Shown: piece after piece, positions 31,870-42,118 of the stretch
How positions within the stretch are numbered: position 1 is the first letter of the stretch
Layout of the letters: each line of letters starts with the position of its first letter
Assembly: GCA_004026145.2 (NCBI GenBank)
Contig: CP034992.1
Span: 8,852,209 to 8,916,208, forward strand
Length of the DNA stretch: 64,000 bases
Origin: Takifugu bimaculatus
Taxonomy: Eukaryota > Chordata > Actinopteri > Tetraodontiformes > Tetraodontidae
Direction: 5' to 3'
The notes under the pieces: generated by a model
What the model was told of the DNA's origin: nothing
Database searches by the model: none
Seen by the model: the letters and a program-made list of their open reading frames with translations, nothing else
Position numbers and translations under genes: made by a program

Positions 31870-32289
31870 AGATGTGTTCTAACCGGAGTATTTGTGGCGG
31901 TAACAACCGTCCCAGAAGATCCTCCAGCTCAGACAGGCGGCGGTTCCGGAACTCACTATGCCCTGTGCGCTCTCGGAGTGGGACTCATCGCCCTGGGCAT
32001 CGTCATGATCGTGTGGACCGTCATTCCCTTGGATGGGGAGGCGCCCGGCAGCTCCACCACGCCCGTCGTCCGGAAACGTCACCGTGCCTGATGCCGACGA
32101 CGCTGACGAGGACCAGACAGACACCACCAAGTCCTCCACAGTAGCCATGGTGCTGGTTGGTGTCGGGGCGATCTTGTTGGTTTTATCGATTTGCCTCGGC
32201 GTGAGGAGCAAGAGGGCCCGCAGCACAGGCACCCAGGGGACGACCGCAGTCCTCCTCGCCAGCAGTTTGCCAGGGCAGCAGGAGGAGCC
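31870..32289 (+). CDS. tmem51: tmem51 coding exon 1 (both membrane segments)
   Basis: Acceptor at 31869, donor GTGAGT at 32290. The N-terminus is in the frame of 31872, membrane segment 1 is one frame on, and the extracellular loop (with an N-V-T glycosylation sequon near 32076) and membrane segment 2 are a further frame on. Human TMEM51 also has a sequon in this loop. Confidence 0.82.
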
Positions 32290-33014
32290 GTGAGTCACTT
32301 TAGAGAAATAGACTGGATATTATCGATGACATCATTAGGACACGATTTATTTACATTTTACACTAACGATACTAAGAAGTGATCAGACTGGACAGATGGT
32401 GAACAAAGGAGTGTAGAAAAATATGGCTTTACTTGTTCTCATTTTTAAAAATGGCAGTAAAGAATGAGTGGACCCACAAATAATCAATTTTATTTAACGT
32501 GTGTATGTTGTGTATGTTTGTGTTCATATTATGGAACAAATAATGACATCTCCCCCCCCATCAGAGGCCGTGGACCCTGCGACGTTCAGCGTGCCGAGCT
32601 ACGACGAGGTCGTCGGCAGCGACGAGTTCCCCGTCCGCCAGAGTAACCTCCGCCACAGCACCTCCCAGCTGCCGTCCTATGAGGACATCATTGCCGCCGT
32701 GGAGAACGAGGGGGCGGTTCCCGCCAACAACCATACCGAGAACTCGCATCTCGCCGACGGCACGTCAGCCTCGGCTCAGGCCACCGAGGGGCCCCCGGCC
32801 CCCGGGCCCGTGCCCACCCCCGGCAGTGCCCGCCCGCAGCAGCAGCCGGGCCAGCCGCTTGCTGCGGCCCCTCCGCGTGAGGAGGATAAAGTCGGACAAA
32901 CTGCACCTGAAGGATTTCCGCCTCCAGATCCGCAGCCCCACCCAGAACCCAGTCACCATTGAACCCATCACCCCGCCGCCCCAGTATGACAACAAGACGC
33001 CTGAATTTGAGTAG
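31872..33014 (+). CDS. tmem51: transmembrane protein 51 (tmem51), frame disturbed
   Basis: A small two-pass membrane protein of unknown function, next to kazn as in mammals. The ATG at 31872 follows an acceptor (ctctgcag) and begins MCSNRSICGG. Transmembrane segment 1 (HYALCALGVGLIALGIVMIV) lies near 31954-32013, and segment 2 (VAMVLVGVGAILLVLSICLG) near 32144-32203. Exon 1 ends at 32289 (GTGAGT). Exon 2 starts at 32565 or 32567 and carries VPSYDEV, LPSYEDI and a conserved C-terminus RVRRIKSDKLHLKDFRL and PPPQYD, with PY-type motifs, ending at TAG 33012-33014. The conserved blocks lie in successive frames, so at least three single-base shifts are needed to read it whole. Every block matches human TMEM51 in order. 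The shifts probably reflect sequence error; a decaying gene is the alternative. Confidence 0.85.
32565..33014 (+). CDS. tmem51: tmem51 coding exon 2 (cytoplasmic tail)
   Basis: The acceptor is a C-rich tract ending CAG AG at 32562-32566, so AG after 32564 or 32566 may be used. It encodes the PY-motif tail. The GC-rich part about 32780-32850 contains the last frame change, after which RLLRPLRVRRIKSDK to the TAG stop reads as in the family. Confidence 0.83.
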   Translation, partial: RPWTLRRSACRATTRSSAATSSPSARVTSATAPPSCRPMRTSLPPWRTRGRFPPTTIPRTRISPTARQPRLRPPRGPRPPGPCPPPAVPARSSSRASRLLRPLRVRRIKSDKLHLKDFRLQIRSPTQNPVTIEPITPPPQYDNKTPEFE

Positions 33015-33555
33015 ATTTTCTTCCATCTGTTCCCCATATAAAGGGATATAAAGGGTAGCATTCAGGAAGTCCACTGAGAGGCTGGGATGGAGGCCATGCT
33101 ACGCTCACTCCAGAAATGATTCTAACACTCTGGCTGTCCACTGACGGGTCGTCTGATTGGCATATTTATTCTGTATTAAAGCAGTTAACTCTGAAAGACT
33201 CGGATCATTGTTCCAAACACTACTTGTCACGTGTCAGACGGTTTATTTTGTTAAATGTTATATTGACTCTTACGTTTTGATTACTTTAGCTGTAGGAAGC
33301 TTTAAGCCATGAGGGTAAATATTTATGCAGATTTTAAAATTGTATCAACATGTGTTATACTTAAAGAAACTGTGGAGACACTCTGTCTGTTCTCATTTGT
33401 GAAATGCTTTTCGAAGCTCTGTGAAGATCGGCGTGATCTGGAGAATACTGGAAATGTGTGTCCCCAGCAAACCAGGAGAAATCTGGTGTTTTGTGTATGG
33501 TAATCTGAGAATGCTTTTGCTATATGGTTTTAAAAGTGTTGTAATGTTTGTGGCA

Positions 33556-33787
33556 AATAAATGTTTGTTTTATTTGGGATGTACATCTCGATTTTGTTTT
33601 TACCAACCGCAATGAAAATCATTTCAAGAGCTGTTTAAACCATTGTCGTCATGAAAACAACCAAATAAAATGTCGAGTTCCACCACGCGCTGGTGCCAAA
33701 CGCAGAAATTTGATTGTGGTCTGTTTTGTTAGATTTAGAGTTGTTTATCTGAAGAACTCACTGTTTTTGTATGCAGAAGTTAATAAA
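33556..33787 (+). terminator. tmem51 polyadenylation signals (three)
   Basis: AATAAA occurs at 33556, 33664 and 33782, between 540 and 770 bases after the stop, which suggests alternative poly(A) sites. A TG-rich run (33892-33933) follows the last. Confidence 0.5.
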
Positions 33788-33891
33788 ATCAAACTGTAAA
33801 TGTTTGCTGCCTTATTTTTTGGCCATGACAAGGGTGAGACAGTCGAAACACATGCACATTAGGTTGACCAGAGGATCTTAACTTGTCTGTG

Positions 33892-33933
33892 CATGTGTGT
33901 GTGTGTGTTTGTGTGTGTGTATGTGTGTGTGTG
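33892..33933. repeat. short imperfect (TG)n tract
   Basis: TG run with GTTT and GTAT interruptions, downstream of tmem51. Confidence 0.9.
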
Positions 33934-34904
33934 TCCTGCTGACCCTGCATAGGGTGTATAACTGCCCCGCCTCCACCCATTTCCGGATTAGATTACAGCA
34001 CCCCTGTGACCCCGTAATAAGCGGCGTTAAAAGAAAATGTAAATAAATTAAGTCATTATTGTTTATCGCCCCCCAGCGGGCAAGAGTGGTACATGATTAT
34101 TAGATTTACTGTAATCACCACATCCAGGTGTTATTTTTACAGATCAACTGTGCTTTAAAGAAAGTAATTGTTATTAAATTGCATGATGATGTTCGTTATT
34201 TGATTTAGTTAGATTTTAGTGGAAAGGCATTTAGTTACGAATGGAGGCCATAGCAACATTATTCTTAATGATGTGTGACGCTTGTCAATACATCACACAG
34301 CTTCAGCACTTTCCATGTCTTATCTAATATGTAAAAATAGAATGATATTTTGACTTTATAGTCTGGTCTGTTACCACGGTAATAACGCTGCAACAAACCA
34401 ATGACTACCGTCTCCACTTAGATATAAAAGCTTTGCAATAATTTGATAGTTTGGAAAAATAATTATTCGCTTTGCTAAAAGTGTAAATCAATATCAGAAA
34501 GTTTCTCCTTAAGATATTAAAAGTGCGGCGTTACATTTAAGTGTGTCGTAGGCTATTTGCTCGGGCTGCTGGTTGGTCGTTTGATCCATTTTATCATGTT
34601 TGACAGCGCAAAGACGCGTGTATGTTTAGTCTGAGACGTGGGACGCGACTATCCTTAAGCTCTTAAATAAATGTCGCGTTAAACGGGCGCACAAACACAA
34701 GTTTTCCCTCTCAGACTCCGCTGGAGTCGCCTTTAGGGTCCTCAAATATGTACTCAAGACAAAAAGGTTATTACAGGAGTTACCTTAAACAATATCTGGA
34801 AGCTCTCATTTAAATTCGCGTGTTCGTGGAGACTCTTAATGGATCATAATTTCTGTATTTCTTATATCAACTAAGTTGTCCTATGCCCCACCCTCCCCTC
34901 AGCT

Positions 34905-35525
34905 GGGAGCGTTTTTCCCCCTCCTTCCTTCCCTCCCTTCCTCCCTCCCTCTCTCCCTCCCTCTCCCTCTCTCTGTTTTAATGTGCAGCTGCCATGTAGC
35001 AGAGGGGGGAACAGCTGTCTGGAGGAAGAGCCAGCCCGCGGAGTCAGTCACATTCCTGGCTGGGATTCGATGACTGAACCAGACACAAACAAACAGAGAG
35101 GGCGAGAGAGAGAAGGAAGGAAGGAGAGAGAGAGAGAGAGAAGGAGAGAGGGGGAGGGAGAGAGAGAGAGACTCAGTGAGAGCGGAGACAGACTGAGAGT
35201 ACGCCAGACTAAGCAGACGAGACACATTTCAAGCGCAAATTAGGATTGCGTGAAACCGCAGGAGCGCAAAGAGACGCAGAACTCGGCGCTTGTGCGTTTT
35301 TTTTTCTACCAACGCCGGTTTGGAGTCGAGGAGTTGTCGACTTTAAGTGCGGGATCGGCCAGCGCCTGCACATTCGCGAGTCTCCAGTTTTCCGAACAGA
35401 CGCGTTGGGAAGCTTCTCCGGTGACATGGAAATGCGCGTTACTGAGCGTGTGGCCGGATGCTGAGAACGCCCAATCACTTTGAGGTTTCATTTTGAGTTT
35501 TGAAATCTCCTCGGTTCGCTACAAC
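34905..35525 (+). promoter_or_regulatory. ski: ski promoter / 5' UTR region
   Basis: A pyrimidine-only tract (34918-34975) and a purine-rich tract (about 35097-35172) flank a GC-richer stretch leading to the ski ATG. A short upstream ORF (ATG 35426, stop 35462-35464) lies 61 bases before the start codon. No TATA box is obvious. The transcription start cannot be placed from sequence. Confidence 0.5.
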
Positions 35526-36419
35526 ATGGAGGGTGCGAGCTTTCAGCCCCATCCCGGACTTCAGCAAACTCTGAAGCAGTTTCATCTGAGTTCCATGCGC
35601 TCGCTCGGCGGACCGGCGGCGTTCTCCGCTCGGTGGCACCAGGACTCGCTCTTCGGCAAAGATGGGAAATCCGCGGAGATCATGCTCGCCATGCCCGCGC
35701 AGACGCCCCCGGTGATGTCCGGGCCACTTTTTATCCCGTCTGATCGATCCACAGAACGGTGCGAGACGGTCCTGGAGCGGGAGACGATCTCCTGCTTCGT
35801 GGTCGGGGGCGAGAAGCGCCTCTGCCTGCCGCAGATCCTCAACAGCGTCCTGAGAGATTTCTCCCTCCAGCAGATCAACTCGGTGTGCGACGATCTGCAC
35901 ATCTACTGTTCCAGGTGCACGGCGGACCAGCTGGAGATCCTCAAAGTGGTGGGGATCCTGCCCTTCTCGGCTCCATCCTGCGGGCTGATCACGCAGACGG
36001 ATGCTGAGCGCCTCTGCAACGCTCTGATCTACGGCGGTACTTACCCTCCTCACTGCAACAAGGAGTTGGGCTCCCTGGAGTTGGAGCGGACGGAGAAGAG
36101 CTTCAAAGTCTACCACGAATGTTTCGGCCGGTGTAAAGGTTTGTTTGTGCCCGAACTCTACGTCGGGCCGGGGGCCGCCTGCATCCAGTGCATGGACTGC
36201 AGACTCATGTTCCCACCGCACAAGTTTGTGGTTCACAGTCACAAGAGACTGGAGAACCGGACAGTTCACTGGGGGTTCGACTCCGCCAACTGGCGGGCTT
36301 ATGTACTCTTAGACCCGGACTACAATGGGAAAGAGCAGAAGAGTCACCTGGAGCAGCTGCTGAAAGAGTTAAAAGGAAAATTTGATCTGACCTGCAAGCG
36401 CTCCAGCATATCCTGCAGA
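35526..36419 (+). CDS. ski: ski coding exon 1: Smad-binding, DHD and SAND-like domains
   Basis: 298 codons, phase 0 end, donor GTAAGT at 36420. FQPHPGLQQTLKQFHLSSM and GGPAAFSARW (residues 6-37) are the R-Smad-binding segment where human Shprintzen-Goldberg changes cluster. DRSTERCETV and CFVVGGEKRLCLPQILNSVL begin the DHD. VYHECFGRCKGLFVPELY, ACIQCMDCRLMFPPHKFVVH and FDSANWRAY form the zinc-binding SAND-like fold. Residue 85 is Arg where, as I recall, human SKI has Gly. The tail LTCKRSSISCR is shorter than and unlike the mammalian exon end. Confidence 0.97.
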
Positions 36420-39400
36420 GTAAGTGTGCTCAGTTTCACTTTTTATTCGCCACTCCTGCGTCTCCTCGGTGCGTTTTTGTGTCTGTGGGTGTTTTTTGGT
36501 GGCACACTTCAGCTCTGACATTGTCATTCTTTAAGGAGGCGTCCTCCTTCTGTCTCCAGAAATGTGTTTTTCTCTTCTCTCCATTCATTCTAGCTTCCAT
36601 CCAGCCTACGCACAACACCACACCTTTTCCGCCTGCCCCCTCCACCCCTGTGCTGTGAAACACCTCTCATCCCATTCATGTGTGAAGGCGATGACAGCGA
36701 GGCCCCTCACTGTCAGCTGACATCCCTGAGCCCCCCACTCATCCTCTAAAATCTCCAGCCCCACACCCCCCAGTCTTACTCAAGGGCATCTCTATTATGA
36801 TAAATGGATTCTCAATGATATATTTTATTAGTGCAAGAGAGGGAAGGGGGGAAGGGGAGCGCATTATGGAGCCACGAGGTGGGGAATGGGATAAGCATTT
36901 AATGAGGTTTGGTGCGTGTGTGTGTGTGTGTGTGTGGAGGGGGGGTTGCGTGTTTGTGCATGTGTTTTGCTGTCCAGAGGCCCTGCGTGGGTCAGAGATG
37001 TAGAGTCTGGACAAAGGGCTGGGAGACAAGGTGGCCGTTCCTCCGTTACACAGCAGCTGTTGTGTGGGACTTTGCTAATGAGTGGACATCTCTGTATGCA
37101 TCACCATGGCGCCGCTCCAGCCTGAACCACAGCTACTATCTCATAGGAGAGGAGCACTGACTTCTGTAAAATAGCCCGTTTTTAACCGTCCTGAATGGGC
37201 CGCGGTGGACCGGGGCCTTTCTGGCCCCCCACCCCTCTAACGCGGGGCCTCCGAGTGAGTTACACGCTCCCTGGAAGCGGCGAGTCCCCCACTGACAGCC
37301 TTTCATCGTGTGTGATATACTCGGAGGCCGGGCACCACGGAGGCAGCCTGGTGGAAGGGGCAGCGCGTGCCCGCCGTGGCTCACTGTCCCAGTTAGCAGA
37401 CAGGCCCGGTCCTCGGGGAGCTGCACACCAGCGCTTTCCCCCATACATCAGGCTGACAGGCTGAGCTGCTGAAAGGCCGGACGGGGAGCTCAAAGGCGGC
37501 GCCTGGCTCGTCTTACGCGTGAAACAAAAACTCAATGTTATCAGTCGGCCTCAGACTCCCTCTGATGTCAGAGTGTTTTATTAATAAGAGTGCAGCCTGG
37601 AAGGTTTGCTCCTCTCCTCTGGCTGTATCATCTGTCTAGACTCCCACCTGATGTACTTTAGGCTGGCGGTTGGTGCAGCTACGCCGCTGCTGGAAGACCC
37701 TGCTGCAGATAACAACTGCTGATACAGCTTGATTTCCCCCCCCCCTCCTTTATGTACCACGAGTGTGGAAAATTCTGGAAATGCGCTTCAGTAGAATTCC
37801 AGGGATATTTTTTTTTCCTTGGTAGAAGGCGAAAACACGAGCGGCCTTTTGCAGCTTCCACACTGGAACAGAAGCTGGATGAGAGGAGGGAGCGGTGCCA
37901 GCTGAGCATTGTGTCTGTTTTGCATCAGATGCAGCGTTTGGTCATTTATCCCCTGGCCTAATGTGCAGGCTGAGGGCAGATTGCTGAGAGGAGGCTGCAG
38001 ATTTTCTCATTCAGATGATGCAGGGTGTGTGCGAGCCGGGCCTTGACATGTGTTGTCAAAGGGCCGTAACCCCTGACCCTGCTCCAAAGACAATGACCCG
38101 GCCTTCCCCCATTCTTTTCACACCATCCAATCACATGTCCCAGTGTCCAGTCCACTGGCCAGATGGCTGTCTGATAAAGGACGGAGGGATCTACAGTGGG
38201 CAGACAACAGACCTTTCTCTTAACTCCACCTTTTCCAATATCATTTTGTGATTCTTATAGTCTTTTAGATTTAAAAAAAAAAAAAGGAAATCTCAAGGAT
38301 ATTTGAATAGGAGCCTCAATCAAATGACTTGTTTAATTGTGTTAAACCTTGCGTGTAATCGTCCGCATGGCAACTCTGCTGATTAGCATGAAAGTCATCA
38401 AGAAAGAGGATTGGAATTAGGAAAAGTTTCCCTCGCCTTTAAAGTCCAACACTTAACTATTAAAAAAACAAAAAACGTAAGGGCATTGCAATCGATCATC
38501 CGGCTGAGAGGCGGCTAAATGAGGGTTCTGGAGGATTGAGACCGCCCTTTAATGGAAAGGCTATTAAAACCGTTCTCAAACCCCAAGCTAGCCAATCAAG
38601 AGGAGCCAAAGGGCAAAGGCTCGTTCTCCCGTTTCATTTATTAGGTCTTGTTAAAATGGAACGTACGATAGATATGATCAATTTGTCGTCCGGGTGAGCC
38701 GAAACCGGGTTTATCTCGGATTGCACGAGGGTGTCTTTATGTATGCAAGCTTGTTTGCTTGTAAACAGCAGAGTGTCATGACTGGATCAGCTGTGTGGGG
38801 ACAGATTAAAATGAGCTCTCCGCCGGCTCATTTCCATTCCCATCTGTCTGCTGACCTTTGGGAGGCTCTGAGAGCTGACACGGTGCATCTCTTTGGTCCG
38901 CCATGGGCCTGTCTGCCCGGCGCTGACCCAGTCAGCTAAGACCCATCCCACCCACATTACCCAGATATGCACTCAGGCCGTGAATCTTCAACCTCGTCCT
39001 GGCCCTATTTTATCTATTTATTTTATCCCAGATGCTGCATTATTATGTAACTTGTGCTCTTGTGTGATCCTCCAAACCCCCTCCTCAGCATCCCACCCCC
39101 ACTGACCCGCCTTCCCCCCCTATAAGCCCATCACCCCGCCGTTGCAATGACTAAGTGTTTTAGCTAAAGCAGGGACAGCATGTCAAGGCAAAGGGGTGTC
39201 AGGCGCTCCCAGGGGTTGTGGCCTTCATTCTGGCAGAGGTGACCCCCTGTTAAAAGGGTGTCAGCTGGGGGTCTGTCATGGGTGATGTGCGCTAAAGACC
39301 TGCCGCCTCCTTTGTTCTAAGGGGCAGGCTTTCAGGGGCTGTGAAGTGCAGCCGCTCCTCTTTGTTAGCGCTGTGTTTCTTTAGGTGCCGTGTGGACAGG

Positions 39401-42027
39401 GCTGCAACCTCCAGCCTCCTCCAGGCTGGGAACTCCACACTTCTGAGTTTGCCATGTCACCAGTTTCCTGGTTATGTCCTCAAAGACGGAGCGGAGAGCG
39501 TCATGGTGTCTGCATGTCTGAGCGAGATTAGGCAATACTCCATTCATTAGTGCGTATCAGCTTTTCACCGTGGCATTTTATTTTTACTATCTCTCCAATC
39601 TCATTAGAGCCTCCCATAAACCCCTAGCTGTCTCTATATTATACCACTTGCTTCATTTTAAACTTTACTATTAATTATCACCACAATAATAGGTTTTTAA
39701 TGTCCAACATCCACGTGCAGGCTCTCTAGGGAAATTTAACAAGAATTTTTCTCTACTGCTTCATATTAATAAATGAATTAAGAATTTCCTTCCATGTGCC
39801 TTTATTGAGAGCAGTATTAACATTTGTAAGGTTGCCCCGCGAGTCAAGGCAAGCTGATCAAAAATGTTGACTAAAAAAAGCAGCATTGAGAACTGGTTAT
39901 GCAGAAGAGTTTGTGAATATATGAAAGCCTGAATCCAAATGGGTGTCCCACAGTGACTTTTCTTTTGTGCCCACAGCTCAGTCAATGCCGCCTTATGTGT
40001 GACAGACGTCTTGTGTGATTCACGGGGTAAGGGGAGAAGCATGATTAGTGCTGATTGGTGATGATGAGGGGAGGGGATGAGCTCTGGGTGCGAATGCAGT
40101 CAACAAGCCAGCCGTTCGGCCCGTTTGTAGCAGAACAGATGCCTGTATTGGAATAGTGTTGTTCCAGAATCATCAATTCCTCCTCGATCACCTCCTGATT
40201 TCCAGCTATGTGATTAAGAGGCAGACCCATCTGGTGTGGAGACAGGAAATCCTGGATTCTGCATCTGCTTCTGGCCGAGCGGCTAAGCCGCTGCAGTCGG
40301 GGCAGGGTGGGCGGGCGGGTGGGTGGCGGAGTTTAAACGCTCATAATCCTACATAACCCCTGGAATGTAGAGACCACGGCACACGTCAAAACCGTCATCC
40401 TCTCTGGACAGGGTCTTCGGGAGCACGGATTCACTCAGCGAGCGTCCAGTCACGGACCGTCTCCTCCCTCTTCAACCCACTCAAAGCGTCCTCAAATTTA
40501 TAACCAGTCCCTGTGGAATTTTGTAATTAGAGCACGAATTAGATATACTGCTGCGAGGATGATGCGCCGGGAAACCAACAGCTGCGCAAACCAATTGGAG
40601 CGCTTTTCTTGGGAGACTTCAGAGGCCAGAGACACGAGCGCTGCTGCAATATTTATCCCCTCAAAACGCGTCCCTCCTAAGCTACGTAACTGTGAGGCCA
40701 CATTGGAGAATCTCTAATCGAGCCGGAGCCCTGAGCAGAAGTTGGCCCTGCTGGTGCCATATGACAAATCCGCATGCTGCTCTCGCCTACAATCCGCCCA
40801 CCAACCACCTCCAAAGCTATCATAAGGATTAGCTCAGGCGGCTAAACTAAACAGACTGCTCAGTGTTCAGACGGCATTTGGTCCAAATCTTGCTCTCCCC
40901 TCCTGTTCTGATGGCTAACAGATCGAAACCGGGCTGCTGTTGGTTCTCTCGCAACTGGTGTAGCACCAGGCGGCTCCACGCTGCTGCATGTGGCTGTGAG
41001 AGACGAAGGATGAATGTTTTAGGGATTTACGCTAGCGCCTTGCTCTTTGGGATATACATAATTGATATTTTGGATTGGGATGGTTTAGGTTAAGTTTGAA
41101 TTCACTGCCGAAGGGAGGGGTGGGGGGGGCTACGGCAGGGAGACGGGAGTGTACTTGTCGGGCTCAACAACTCTACGAAAACAGCTAGCTTGTGTTGTGA
41201 ATGTGGAGGGCGAGGAGGTGTGTCTCAGTCTTCAGAGGCCCCCTCAGACTCCACACACAGTCAGAGAGGACTCATCCTCAGTCGGAGTCTACTCCGTACA
41301 CTTGTGATGTGATTGGAGGGCGGCTGTGGTTGCTAAGCAGAGCTGCTCTTCCTGTGCTAAATAAGAACTTCGTGCTCTCTGGCTGGTGGGCTCAAAGAAG
41401 CGCGCCAGTTTACACACGCGAGCACGCGCAAGCGCTCACACACATGTGGAAACGAGCACACAGAGTCATAGTGCACAGACCTGTTACTGTACAGAGACCT
41501 CACCCACCCTCTTTCACCGTGACCTCCACACTGAGACTCTGTGTGTCTCTTTCCTCCTCCCCCCCCCGCTTTTCATGTTCCTCCTCCTCCTCCACCGTGT
41601 AACACACTCGCTTCTCCCACAGGCCACCGGCGTTTAAAGCTCCCCTCTCCATCACCTGAGCCCTCCTCGTCTGACACCTCCGCCGCCCCGCCGCCATCAT
41701 TCACCTCCTCCATTTGACACCTCCTCGACCTTGTTGGACACACTCATAGACACGTGTGTGTGTGGTGTGTGTGTGTGTGTGTGTGTGGTGTGCGTGCGCG
41801 CACACATACACACTCACACAGACGCAGGCTCTCCTCCACTGAGATCTCCTACTGCACTCCCCCTCAAACTGCATTATACTTAGATCTCCACCTCCACTGT
41901 AGTGAGCACATGCTGTATCAGTCTGTATTCAGATTGGCCTACATACGCCACGCATGTATCACTGCACTCTTCCACGCATGTGAGGGCTGCTCACATGATG
42001 AAAAGAGATAGAGAAGAGATAGAGAAG

Positions 42028-42118
<91 letters not shown>

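Noticed and set aside
35475..36269. 264-codon open frame on the - strand
   Set aside because: Antisense shadow of the GC-rich first ski exon.
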